From Candidatus Accumulibacter proximus (GTDB lineage Bacteria; Pseudomonadota; Gammaproteobacteria; Burkholderiales; Rhodocyclaceae): a DNA stretch of 64,000 bases. Below the pieces are notes generated by a model, which did not search any database, had not been told where the DNA came from, and worked only from the letters and a program-made list of their open reading frames with translations. Shown here one piece after another: positions 28,618 through 37,173 of the stretch. Position 1 is the first letter of the stretch. Each line of letters starts with the position of its first letter. The stretch is from the NCBI GenBank assembly GCA_016709675.1, contig JADJMH010000013.1:62001-126000 (forward strand), read 5' to 3'. The position numbers were made by a program, and so were the translations under genes.

Positions 28618-29915
28618 TACGATTCGCCGCATTCTGCGAATGCCGGTTCTTGCCGACGCGCGCGAGCCCGCGTGCCCGGCGCCGGTACGCCTCTGGCTCC
28701 CTGCCGCTTTTGCGCGCGTGCGCGGGCAACGGGGTCCGCATTCAGGAGATGCTGCAGGCGGAACTGGGCCTCAATCCCGGCTACAGCACGCTCACCCGAT
28801 GGATCCGGGAAGCCGGCCTGCGCACCCCGCCCAAGCGCTCGGGCGAGTATGTCTTCGCGCCTGGCCAGGAGATGCAGCACGATACCTCGCCCCATCGCGT
28901 GACGCTCGCCGGCAAGCCGCTGATGGCGCAATGCGCGTCGCTGATCCTGGCCTATTCGCGCTGCCTGTTCATCCAGTACTACCCGCGCTTTACCCGCTTC
29001 GAGGCCAAACAGTTCCTGCTCGAGGCCGTGTGCTTCCTGGCCGGGTGCTGCCCAACCTGCGTCATCGACAACACCAGCGTGATCGTCGTCGACGGCGCCG
29101 GCGACGAGGCCGTGTTCGCGCCCGAGATGGTGGCGTTCGCGCGCACGCTGGGCTTCGCCTTCCGTGCCCACCCGGTCAACCAACCCGACCGCAAGGGGCG
29201 CGTCGAAAGACCCTTTGCCTGGGTCGAAGGCCATTTCCTCGCCGGGCGGACGTTCGCCGATTTCGCCGACCTGAACCAGCAGGCGCGGGCCTGGTGCGAG
29301 AAGGTGGCGAATGCCAAGCCGAAGCGCGTCCTGGGGATGGCGCCGAGCGCGGCCTACGCGATGGAGAGGCCCTGCCTGCAGCCGCTGCCGGCGGTGTTGC
29401 CGCCGGTCTATCAGGTGGCCGAGCGGGTGGTCGATCTGTACGGCTTCGTGTCGATCGAGACCAATCGCTACTCGGTGCCCGAACGTTGGGTAGGCAAGAC
29501 GCTGACGGTTTATCTGTACGCCAGCGAACTCAGGATCTGTGCCCGCGAGCAACTGGTCGCGATCCACCCGCGACTGATCGGCGTGCGCGATACGAAGCAG
29601 AAGCTGCCCGGGCACCACCCGACGCCGCAGCGTCGGGATCGCACACCGCCGCCTGAAGCCACCTTGCTGCAGGGCCATCACCCCGTGCTCGACGCGTACG
29701 TCGCGGCGCTCGTCAAGCAGGCGCACGGGCGCGGGGTGCGGCCCCTGCGCCGCTTGCTGGGGTTCCGGCGAAGCTACCCGGAAAGTCCCTTCCTCGCGGC
29801 GGTCGCGCAGGCGCTGAAGTTTGGTCTCTTCGACCTCGGCCGCCTGGAGGCAATGATCCTGCAGCAGGTGGCCGGGGACTTCTTCCGCCTCGACCGCGGA
29901 GACGACGATGCGTGA
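28523..29915 (+). pseudogene. istA: IS21-family transposase IstA, interrupted by a frameshift
   Basis: The N-terminal frame (28523 to about 28690) encodes the helix-turn-helix VREISRLLKLSRNTIRRILR. The remaining protein is in another frame from about 28700: RIQEMLQAELGLNPGYSTLTRW, then a DDE-type integrase core with HDTSPHRVTL, QYYPRFTRFEAKQF and DNTSVIVV, an E-containing NQPDRKGRVERPFAWVEGHF, and the Mu-type C-terminal beta domain. Joining the frames needs one shift near 28690-28705. This could be an inactivating indel, a base-call error or a programmed frameshift. It overlaps istB by eight bases. Confidence 0.85.
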
Positions 29916-30723
29916 GCCGCTGAAGGCGCTGATTGCGCAGATGCGCTGGTCCGGGATGGAGCGAGTCCTCGACGAGGAACTCGACCTCGCCGAACGGCAG
30001 GGGACGCCGGTTCCCGAGGTGCTCTTTCGCCTGCTTCGCGCCGAAGACGCGGCACGGCGCGAGAAGAGCCTGGCCTATCGCCTGGCCCAGGCCCATCTAC
30101 CCTGGCCGTGGACCTTGCAGTCGTTCCCCTTCGCCCGTCAGCCGAGCGTGAACAAGGCGCAGGTCCTGACCCTCGCGGGGCTCGACTTTCTGCGCCGCGG
30201 CGAGAACCTCCTGCTGATCGGCCCACCCGGCACCGGCAAGTCGGGAATCGCCGTCGGGCTCCTGCGCGAAGCGTGCCTGAATGGCTACCGCGCCCGTTTC
30301 TATAACGCGCAGGCCTTGCTCGACGAACTGTATGCTTCGCTCGCTGACCGCTCGACGGTTGGGCTTCTCAATCAGTTGTGCCGCCTGCCGTTGATCGTCA
30401 TCGACGAACTCGGCTACCTCAACCTGAAGCCCGAGCAGGTCAACGCGTTCTTCCGTCTGATGGACCAGCGCTACAGTCTGCGTCTTTCGACGATTGTGAC
30501 CACGAACCTCGAGCTGTCCGATTGGTACGAGCTGTTTCAGAAGAAACCGCTGGTCGATGCGCTGCTCGACCGCCTGCAGCATCGCTGCACCATTCTGCGC
30601 TTGAGTGGTTCGAGCTTGCGCAGCGAGCCGGCTGGCTCCCAGGCAACCCAGACGACGGCCCCGACAGCTGCCTCCACCCGCGCGACGTCTCGCAGGAAGA
30701 CCTCGCCAGACGACTCCGCGTAG
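29908..30723 (+). CDS. istB: IS21-family helper ATPase IstB
   Basis: A 271-residue DnaC-like AAA+ ATPase. It has Walker A LLIGPPGTGKSGIA, Walker B PLIVIDELGY, a sensor-like TIVTTNLELSDW and the C-terminal LDRLQHRCTILRLSGSSLR. It oligomerises on target DNA and activates IstA. The last 40 residues are a low-complexity Ser/Thr/Ala tail beyond the usual IstB end. It follows istA with an ATG overlap and ends the element's gene series. Confidence 0.92.
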   Translation: MREPLKALIAQMRWSGMERVLDEELDLAERQGTPVPEVLFRLLRAEDAARREKSLAYRLAQAHLPWPWTLQSFPFARQPSVNKAQVLTLAGLDFLRRGENLLLIGPPGTGKSGIAVGLLREACLNGYRARFYNAQALLDELYASLADRSTVGLLNQLCRLPLIVIDELGYLNLKPEQVNAFFRLMDQRYSLRLSTIVTTNLELSDWYELFQKKPLVDALLDRLQHRCTILRLSGSSLRSEPAGSQATQTTAPTAASTRATSRRKTSPDDSA

Positions 30724-31096
30724 CGCTTGAAGGCACCGGTGAACGGCGGCCGCTTGCTCGCCCAGTATCACCCTTGCTCCTCGATGACCGCCGCGCGGGT
30801 CCGACGCCTCAAACGCCGGTCTGCATGGCAGTAAGCGCGATACTGCCGCACTTACTGCCACGCCCCAGCGTATCGCCCCTCCGCTGCGTCAAGGGACGCT
30901 GCGCCAGGCTGCGAAAAGCCGCAGCCTGCCCTTGACCCAGCTCCGGGGCACCTCTCCCACACCCCCCAAGGCTTTCGCCAGCCACAAAAAAACACCCTCC
31001 CCACGGCTTGGCGAAGGCCGCTTCTTCAACAGCTTCAACCCTTCCCCGCAACCGCGCTCACCACCTATGCCTGCGCCACCGCTGGTTCAATTCTCT
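30724..31096. other. Non-coding right arm of the IS21-like element
   Basis: 373 bases between istB and the right inverted repeat, with no supportable gene. A short near-repeat, GGCAGTAAGCGCGATACTGCC, forms a hairpin near 30827-30848; GGGACGCTGCG and GCTGCGAAAAGCCGCAGC give another near 30893-30925. These may be transposase-binding subsites or transcription stops. Confidence 0.45.
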
Positions 31097-31132
31097 TGAG
31101 CAAAAAAGGGTCAGGTTTCGTGAGCGTCAAGG
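31097..31132 (-). repeat. Right terminal inverted repeat of the IS21-like element
   Basis: Read on the minus strand it starts CCTTGACGCTCACGAAACCT and matches the left repeat at 29 of 36 positions. The abfD remnant is cut at 31133, immediately outside it. Confidence 0.85.
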
Positions 31133-31760
31133 CGAGGGCATGACGAGGAATTCATGCACGTAAGGAGCACCCGTCACAATCGCCTTGGTGCCGGTGATGA
31201 CGATGCCTTTCGCGTTGCGCTCAACGATATGGACGTACACATCCTGATTCAGTTGTTGATTGGGGCGCTTGCTACGGTCCCCCTTGGCATCGGTCATGGC
31301 GATACCCAGCGTCAGGTCGTCGTCCTGCACTTTCTGGAGATACGCGGCGAACTTGGCGCTGTGCTCCGTCGAACCCTTCGCATCGTCCATCTTGGTCACG
31401 GCCTGCAAGATGCCATTGAGGGCATCGTGGGCGAGGTAGCGTTGAGCGCAGCCGGTTTCCTGGCAGAGCACACGGATTGCTTCTAGCTTGTTCAGTAGGT
31501 CTCCGGCCGATTCGTCGATATGCAGCATTCGATTGAGCGTCTTACCGGAGACCGTTTGCTTGCCAGCATCAACGGCGCAAGGGCCGGGTCATGGGCAAAA
31601 TCGTAGGTCACGGCCAAGGCATTGATACCTGGCTGAAGCGAAGGTGCGTCAACGACCGACTCAATCAATTGTCCATCAACATAGACAGTCGGCTTGTACT
31701 TTCTCAGCGACTCCCGAAACGCTTTCCATCCATCAAACCCGTGGTGTTCGTACCAGCCAT
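31133..31760 (-). pseudogene. abfD: 4-Hydroxybutyryl-CoA dehydratase / vinylacetyl-CoA isomerase, broken remnant
   Basis: Three frame pieces rebuild the first third of an AbfD-type protein (HpaB flavin fold): MAGTNTTGLMDGKRF, then RESLRKYKPTVYVDGQLIES and YDFAHDPALAPLMLA, then KQTVSGKTLNRMLHIDES to TDAKGDRSKRPNQQ and GAPYVHEFLVMP. Two single-base deletions, near 31713 and 31588, break the frame. The protein is then cut at 31133 by the IS21-like element; about two-thirds of a normal gene of roughly 490 codons is missing. The ATG at 31760 has an AAGGGAA site. In life it would dehydrate 4-hydroxybutyryl-CoA in GABA/succinate-linked metabolism. Confidence 0.85.
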
Positions 31761-31788
31761 AACGATTCCCTTCTATAACGCTTATTGG

Positions 31789-31805
31789 ATTGAACAGTGT
31801 TCAAT
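31789..31805. promoter_or_regulatory. Perfect palindromic operator between tetR and abfD
   Basis: ATTGAAC-AGT-GTTCAAT is a perfect 7-bp inverted repeat with a 3-base centre. It is placed between the divergent starts of the TetR gene and the abfD remnant. Size and place fit a TetR-family dimer operator. It is also A+T rich enough to overlap a promoter. Confidence 0.8.
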
Positions 31806-31824
31806 TTCAAGAGCAGTGTAGAAT

Positions 31825-32508
31825 TTGTCTTATGGAAAGGTCAACGGTAATCCGGAAAAGCGGTGCAGAAAAGGCGCCACCGCCGCTGAAACTCGTGCGG
31901 CTAGAGAAAGCACGCTCAATCAGGCAAGGCGGTCGCTCATCCTGGATGCGGCACGCTCAGCTTTTTTTGAACTGGGGTTGGATGGTGCGAGCTTGCGAGA
32001 AATTGCCAAGCGGGCGGGCTATACGCCGGGTGCCATTTACAGCTACTTCGCCAACCTCGAAGAGATTTATGGCGCCTTGCTCGGTGAGTCCTTAGAGCGG
32101 CTCAATCAGGTGGTCGAAGCTGCCAAGGGGTGGAGTGATTCGTCATCAGCTACGGAGTTGCTCCGAGCCAAGGCTGAAGCCTTCTATGTCTTCTACCGTG
32201 AGAATCCCAAGGAACTGGACTTGGGCTTCTACCTGTTTGATGGCATGAAACCCCGAGGGCTGACACCGGAACTCAACCACGAATTGAACGAGCAGTTGTT
32301 GGCCGCACTGCAGCCGGTTCAGCTTCAACTGGAAGCCTTGGGATTGAGTACCGAGCAGGCCGTTATCGAGACGAGTGCGGTTTTCGCCCATATCGTGGGG
32401 GTTCTCATATTGAAGAACACGGGGCGTAGTCGCCTCTTCAAACAGAACCCTGACCAACTTTTCGAGCGGTATATGGACTCGCTCGTTCGTCGCCTCCCTG
32501 CTACCTAG
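31825..32508 (+). CDS. TetR-family transcriptional regulator
   Basis: About 227 residues. The N-terminal TetR helix-turn-helix is clear (ILDAARSAFFELGLDGASLREIAKRAGYTPGAIYSYF split over about residues 40-75). An all-helical ligand-binding domain follows with YRENPKELDLGFYLFDGMKP. Only a TTG is available as start in this frame near the promoter, so the first 20-30 residues are uncertain. It is divergent from the abfD remnant across a palindromic operator and probably once controlled that gene and itself, with an acyl-CoA-like ligand as a guess. Confidence 0.87.
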   Translation: MSYGKVNGNPEKRCRKGATAAETRAARESTLNQARRSLILDAARSAFFELGLDGASLREIAKRAGYTPGAIYSYFANLEEIYGALLGESLERLNQVVEAAKGWSDSSSATELLRAKAEAFYVFYRENPKELDLGFYLFDGMKPRGLTPELNHELNEQLLAALQPVQLQLEALGLSTEQAVIETSAVFAHIVGVLILKNTGRSRLFKQNPDQLFERYMDSLVRRLPAT

Positions 32509-32570
32509 GCATCAACAGCTGCTATGACGTGGAAGCAGCCGTTAACACCTAAGGTGATTGCCACAAATAG

Positions 32571-32813
32571 TCATCCCGTCGAGGCCGGTCGGATCAGGAT
32601 GTCCCACTTGGGTAGGAGCGGGTTTCGTTGTAGCCGGGACTCGACAGCTTGCATGGCATCCTTGGCCACCGTGACTCCTTTCTCATAGACCGTTCGGCTC
32701 AGTTCGACGACGGGATGAACGCCTTTCCAGGTCATGCTCTTGGCCCACTCCGGCATCGTTTGGGCATCGGTCAGCTTGGCGCCGTTCCAGTGCTGTTCCA
32801 GGATTCCCCAGCA
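32571..32813 (-). pseudogene. ISAzo13-family transposase, C-terminal remnant
   Basis: The frame reads CWGILEQHWNGAKLTDAQTM, MTWKGVHPVVELSRTVYEKG and ends NPLLPKWDILIRPASTG before a stop. This matches the C-terminal end of ISAzo13-type transposases. The DDE core is missing, so it is an inactive fragment. Confidence 0.7.
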
Positions 32814-32999
32814 ACTCTGTCCGGCGATAAATCCGAAGAAAGGACGGTCGCGTCACGACCGATTGTTGACGTTCAGGCTATCTATGAGCAGACCTTCAAC
32901 CGACTCGCTCACCAGCTCCGCATGGCAGAGGCGGGTGAGACACCCAGTCTTAACACATCTCTACTCGTTCTAGCGCTACGGGCGTACGTCACCCACGAT

Positions 33000-33305
33000 T
33001 CAGCGTCGAACGCCCACGCGGTTAGCTCCCCCGTTCCGGTTGGTTGCACTAGCCCCTGCCGCGCCAACATTCCCAGCAGCTCCGGGTTGGTTGATACCGG
33101 GGTCCCGCACGCCCACGCCGGGTGCGCCTACGCCGACACCGGGTGCAACCCCCACGCCCGGAGCGCCGACACCGGGGGCTGCCACTGGGCGCGCAACACA
33201 TCCTTTGGGTACGCCAACGGTCTTGCAATAAACGACGGCACTCGCGGGCATGGCAGCGAAAGCAAGGCCAAAAGCCAGCACTGAAGTTACAAATAAACGG
33301 TTCAT
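33000..33305 (-). CDS. Small secreted protein with Ala-Pro-Gly-Val-Gly repeats
   Basis: A 101-residue protein with a clean signal peptide (MNRLFVTSVLAFGLAFAAMPASA, cleavage after ASA). The mature part has two cysteines in VVYCKTVGVPKGCV, then five or six GAPGVGV-like repeats that resemble elastin-type disordered sequence, and an Asn/Gly-rich end. The two-cysteine segment is common to small secreted proteobacterial proteins of unknown function. The repeats are nearly identical at the DNA level, so the copy number may vary between strains. Confidence 0.65.
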   Translation of the reverse strand: MNRLFVTSVLAFGLAFAAMPASAVVYCKTVGVPKGCVARPVAAPGVGAPGVGVAPGVGVGAPGVGVRDPGINQPGAAGNVGAAGASATNRNGGANRVGVRR

Positions 33306-33429
33306 TATTCACTCCCGCATACCAACATAAACGCCAAAAGTGGCACTTCAAGATACGAACTTCAGCTTACACCTACTCCGCCCCAATGACTGGTTTGGAC
33401 AGATGTTTCTAGCGTCTGTTCATGGCCGG

Positions 33430-33555
33430 GAGGGTGAAGTCGCCAACGGCCGCTTCGGAGCATTCGGTTCGAACTCCCTGCTCAGAGCCCTCGCCGAAGT
33501 CTATGCCTGCAGCGACGCGCAGGAGGCGTTCATGCGTGGCTTTGTCGCGGCGTGA
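33430..33555 (+). pseudogene. katG: Catalase-peroxidase KatG, C-terminal scrap
   Basis: About 42 codons read GEVANGRF, then FGSNSLLRALAEVYACSDAQ and EAFMRGFVAA to a stop. This matches the conserved KatG C-terminal stretch FGSNSxLRALAEVYA...F...FVAAW. The heme-binding N-terminal domain and nearly all of the C-terminal domain are absent. It is a remnant left after deletion. Confidence 0.7.
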
Positions 33556-33634
33556 GACAGCTTGCGGACTGCACGCACCCGGCGTGATGCTCAGGCCACG
33601 CGCGCCTCGCCCTGCAACAAAGAGTGAATCGCCA

Positions 33635-34255
33635 TCAGCGGATCGACACTTCGACCCGTCGGTTCTTCGGCTCCCATACGTTGTCGGGCGTGGGGACCAG
33701 CAGGTTGCGCTTGCCGTGCGATTCCACCGTCAGGGCATGAACCCGGACGCCCTTTTCCTTGAGCAGTTGGGCAATCGTGGTGGCGCGCTTGAGAGAGAGT
33801 TGCTCGTTGTAGTCCGTCTTGTAAACGGTGTCGGTATGGCCGATCACTGAAATATCGACCGCCGGCCGGCGTGCCGTTTCGGCAATGATCTTCGGGATCA
33901 ACGCTTCGGATTCGGGAGTAAGCGCGGTACCGCTCTTGAAGTAGAGCAGATAGCGCACAGGGATTTTCGGCTGCGCCGCCATGGCGTCGGCAAAGTCTTT
34001 CGTGATCTGGTCTGTCTCGACGGGCGCAGCCGGCGCGGAACCGTCGGTCGGTGCTCCCTGGCGCGCCTTGCTGATGAGCTGCTCGCCTTTCTGGCCCTTG
34101 ATGACCACCTGGCCTGTGGAACCGTCCGGGCTTTCGAGCAGGACGACATAGGACTTCGGCGCGCAGCCGGCCAGTATCACCGCGACAATGGTGACGAGAA
34201 AAAGGCCGTTAGCCCGATTGAGAGAGTCAATTGGCTTCCACGTGGCAAGACGCAT
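33635..34255 (-). CDS. OmpA-family lipoprotein
   Basis: A 206-residue protein. An N-terminal lipoprotein signal ends VAVILAGC, and a linker of about 75 residues follows. The C-terminal OmpA domain carries YLLYFKSGTALTPESEALIP, VIGHTDT and NRRVEVSI, with Asp and Arg positions for peptidoglycan (diaminopimelate) binding. It should tether the outer membrane to the cell wall. It starts three bases after the fecR-like gene stop, so the two form one operon divergent from the adenylate cyclase. Confidence 0.85.
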   Translation of the reverse strand: MRLATWKPIDSLNRANGLFLVTIVAVILAGCAPKSYVVLLESPDGSTGQVVIKGQKGEQLISKARQGAPTDGSAPAAPVETDQITKDFADAMAAQPKIPVRYLLYFKSGTALTPESEALIPKIIAETARRPAVDISVIGHTDTVYKTDYNEQLSLKRATTIAQLLKEKGVRVHALTVESHGKRNLLVPTPDNVWEPKNRRVEVSIR

Positions 34256-34258
34256 GAC

Positions 34259-34690
34259 CTATTCTTCCACCTTGACGACAAACTGCGTACCGCGCACGCC
34301 GATGGTGCCGCTTGGCGTCCTGACGGTTACGGCATCTGGCTGCAGTTTGGCGATGACGCCCGAAACGTAGTTCAGACTACCCTTGGCCAGCTTGCTGCCG
34401 AGCCTGAGTTTACCCTGTACGGGTGCATAGAGGTACTCATCCACGACAAACTCGGTGTCCGGGCCAAAGGACATCACCGTTTCATCTTTGAAGGTGACAC
34501 CCATACTGCTCCTCGGACCCGTCTGCAGCACACTTCCCTGGTGCACGGCTGTACCGACCTCGGCCTTGGCCCTCTTGCCGCCGTTGGTCACCGAGGCTTC
34601 CCCGGTGACATTCTTGACATAGCCGATCGACGTCTCGTCGGCCCATGCGCAAGTGGTCAGCAGGGCACAAATCAAGGTCAATCGAGTCAT
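34259..34690 (-). CDS. FecR-domain periplasmic protein
   Basis: A 143-residue protein with a signal peptide (MTRLTLICALLTTCAWA) and a single FecR domain: IGYVKNVTGEASV, GTAVHQGSVLQTGPRSS, FKDETVMSFGPDTEFVVDEY and the end TVRTPSGTIGVRGTQFVV. The domain is otherwise found in anti-sigma regulators and stand-alone periplasmic sensors. The ATG at 34690 has an AAGGAG site; an upstream start lies inside that site. FecR, OmpA and CHASE2 genes commonly occur together, which suggests a joint envelope-sensing role. Confidence 0.87.
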   Translation of the reverse strand: MTRLTLICALLTTCAWADETSIGYVKNVTGEASVTNGGKRAKAEVGTAVHQGSVLQTGPRSSMGVTFKDETVMSFGPDTEFVVDEYLYAPVQGKLRLGSKLAKGSLNYVSGVIAKLQPDAVTVRTPSGTIGVRGTQFVVKVEE

Positions 34691-35001
34691 TTCGCTCTCC
34701 TTCATAATTCACGCTGATCGTGCAACGTTGACTTCATCAAGGCGCCGACGAAAGGGCCAGTTCATCTCGCGCAAACTCCGTACAAAGCGTATCAGCCACT
34801 TCGCGCAACAAACGGTCCACGTGCGTGACTATACACCACCCCTTGCGGACGATCCCTTGTCGGGGGTCACCAGGCGATGTCTCGACCCGGAAGCTTCGCG
34901 CTTTGTGGGCGAGATGCGAGCGACGTACTATTTGTCCTCTGGAGAACGCCGGTCTTCGGATCGAATGCGATTCGACGAAAATTCACCGATTGGTCGAAGA
35001 C

Positions 35002-37173
35002 ATGAAGAGTACCTCTCTGAAGCACCTGGGCGCTTTTCTGCCAATCATTCCGGTTGTGCTTGGGCTGGCGCTGCTACTGACCGACCCCTTGCCACTGCAA
35101 GCCTTGCGCCACAATCTGTTCGACCAGTATCAGCGTTGGCATCCGCGCGAGTACACAGAGGTGCCAGTGCGCATCATCGACATCGACGAGGAAAGCCTGG
35201 CACGCGTCGGCCAGTGGCCGTGGCCACGCACGCGGCTTGCCGAACTTGTTGACAAGCTTAATGCGGCGGGCGTCGCCGCCATCGGCTTTGACGTGGTGCT
35301 CGCCGAGGCCGACAGCACCTCACCGCGAGCAATGGCCGCGTTGTGGTCACTGCGAGGCGCGTTGCGCAGTGCCCTTGAAAACCTGCCGGATCATGACCAG
35401 GTACTGGCGCAAAGCCTGAGCGGGGCCCCCGTGGTACTTGGCTTCATTGTCCAGCGTGGCAAGACGCAAGACAGCGCGACAGGGGACCATGCCACAGCAA
35501 CCCCAGCAGCCATGCTGCCGGCCAGACCATTCCGGTACATCAGTTCGGGGGAGCAACCGGGGCGCTGGCTACATCGCTTCGACAGCGCAATTTCGGCCCG
35601 GCCCGAGTTGGCAAAGGCGGCCCAGGGCAACGGCGCACTGAGTTTCGTGCCGGATGGCGACGGTGTGCTCCGCCGCGTCCCGCTGGTACTGCAACTCGCA
35701 GGCGAGCCCGTTCCGACCCTGGTTGCTGAAACCCTGCGGGTAGCCCAGGGTGAGCGGAACTATGTGCTGAAAACGCAGGGTAGCGATATCGGTCTCGAAG
35801 AGCTCCGGATCGGCCAGTTCAGGATTCCGACCACGGCGGAAGGCGAAATCTGGGTGCATTACTCGCGCGAGGTGGCCAGCCGCTATCTTCCGGCCTGGAA
35901 GGTTCTTGCCGAGACGATCCCCGGCGCGATGCTTGACGGCCAACTGGTGGTCATTGGCAGTTCCGCCGAAGGGCTGATGGATCTCCGATTCAGTCCGCTG
36001 GGCCGCATCATGCCGGGTGTCGAAGCGCACGCCCAGGCGCTCGAACAGATTCTTTCCGGCCACATCTTGCAGCGCCCGGGCTGGGCCCGATCCGTGGAAA
36101 GTATCGCCATCATCGTCGGCGGGTTGGCCATCGGGTTCCTCGCCATCCGGGCCAGCGCGCTGACCGCAGCCGGCACGACCCTGATCTTGCTGAGCGTGGT
36201 ACTCCTTGGCGGCTGGTATGGCTTCCGTGAACACGCACTGCTCCTCAACACCGTCACACCGGCCCTGACCTTCGCCTCGGCTTTCGTTCTCGGCAGCCTG
36301 CTCCACCACTTCATCAGTGAGCGAGAGCAGCGCCGGATCAGGGATGTCTTTTCGCGTTACGTCTCGCCGAACCGCGTCCGCTATCTGGTCGACCACCCGG
36401 AGGCCATGGAACTCGGTGGTTGCCGGCAGGAATGCAGTTTCGTTTTCACCGATCTGGCTGGCTTTACCACCTTGATGGAGACTATCGACCCCGGCGAGGC
36501 CGTGTCCCTGCTCAATGCTTACCTCGACCAGATGATCGGCATTGCCTTCCGCCACGAGGGCACTCTTGATCGCATCGTCGGCGACGCGGTGGCGATCATG
36601 TTTTCCGCGCCGGTACCGCAGGCCGACCACCGTTCCCGCGCCCTGGCCTGCGCCCTGGAGATGGATGCTTTTGCCAGCGACTACGCCGCAGAACTGAACG
36701 CCAGAGGTGTCGCTTTCGGTGAGACGCGCCTCGGGATTCACTCCGGAGAAGTAACTGTCGGCAATTTCGGGGGCTCGACCATTGCCGACTATCGGGCACT
36801 GGGAGACCCGGTCAACACTGCCGCTCGCCTGGAAGGTGTCAACAAGCAGATCGGAACCCGCATCTGCGTTTCCGAAGCGACCCTGAGTGGCTGCCCCGAA
36901 GCCCTGGCGCGCCCGATCGGCCGCCTGCTTCTCAAGGGGAAGAGTCAGGCGCTGCAGGTTTTTGAGCCCCTTGACGGCGCGCGTCTGCGGAAGTACGCGC
37001 CCCTCGAAGAGTACCGGGCAGCTTACCGTCTAATGGCCAACGAGGTGCCGACTGCGGCCGCCGCCTTCCGTGATCTGGCCATGCACTATCCGGATGACCC
37101 GCTTGCGGCCCTGCACCATCGCCGGCTGGCGGAAGGATCCCGGGGAGATCTCGTAGTGCTGACCGAGAAGTAG
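35002..37173 (+). CDS. CHASE2-domain class III adenylate/guanylate cyclase
   Basis: A 723-residue membrane protein. After one N-terminal helix (residues 7-29) comes a periplasmic CHASE2 sensor (about 30-355), then three helices (about 365-445), a linker RIRDVFSRYVSPNRV and the cyclase domain (about 473-640). Metal-binding Asp484 (FTDLAGFT) and Asp528 (VGDAVAIMF) are present, as is the transition-state region NTAARLE. The usual substrate-choosing Lys and Thr/Asp positions read Arg (LDRIVGD; DYRALGD), so ATP specificity is likely but not certain. It is divergent from fecR-ompA and beside two genes with cNMP-binding domains. Confidence 0.9.
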   Translation: MKSTSLKHLGAFLPIIPVVLGLALLLTDPLPLQALRHNLFDQYQRWHPREYTEVPVRIIDIDEESLARVGQWPWPRTRLAELVDKLNAAGVAAIGFDVVLAEADSTSPRAMAALWSLRGALRSALENLPDHDQVLAQSLSGAPVVLGFIVQRGKTQDSATGDHATATPAAMLPARPFRYISSGEQPGRWLHRFDSAISARPELAKAAQGNGALSFVPDGDGVLRRVPLVLQLAGEPVPTLVAETLRVAQGERNYVLKTQGSDIGLEELRIGQFRIPTTAEGEIWVHYSREVASRYLPAWKVLAETIPGAMLDGQLVVIGSSAEGLMDLRFSPLGRIMPGVEAHAQALEQILSGHILQRPGWARSVESIAIIVGGLAIGFLAIRASALTAAGTTLILLSVVLLGGWYGFREHALLLNTVTPALTFASAFVLGSLLHHFISEREQRRIRDVFSRYVSPNRVRYLVDHPEAMELGGCRQECSFVFTDLAGFTTLMETIDPGEAVSLLNAYLDQMIGIAFRHEGTLDRIVGDAVAIMFSAPVPQADHRSRALACALEMDAFASDYAAELNARGVAFGETRLGIHSGEVTVGNFGGSTIADYRALGDPVNTAARLEGVNKQIGTRICVSEATLSGCPEALARPIGRLLLKGKSQALQVFEPLDGARLRKYAPLEEYRAAYRLMANEVPTAAAAFRDLAMHYPDDPLAALHHRRLAEGSRGDLVVLTEK

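Larger units (their letters stand above)
26736..31132 (+). mobile_element. IS21-like element with ParB-like and Cys-rich passenger genes
   Basis: A 4.4-kb unit bounded by 36-bp imperfect inverted repeats. It carries four rightward genes: a small Cys-rich protein, a ParB-like protein, an IS21-type IstA transposase (frameshifted) and the IstB AAA+ helper. The outer genes are cut exactly at the repeat ends (26735/26736 and 31132/31133). About 335 bases before the first gene and 370 bases after istB are non-coding. IS21 elements normally carry only istA and istB, so the two leading genes are an addition. No target duplication is visible. Confidence 0.82.

Noticed and set aside
34231..34246. Second parS-like CACGTG site
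   Set aside because: GGCTTCCACGTGGCAAGA matches only the core; the outer TGTT/AACA bases are missing.
34825..35001. Longer start for the CHASE2 cyclase at 34825
   Set aside because: The extra 59 residues lack a membrane or family pattern, while the ATG at 35002 directly precedes the first helix.
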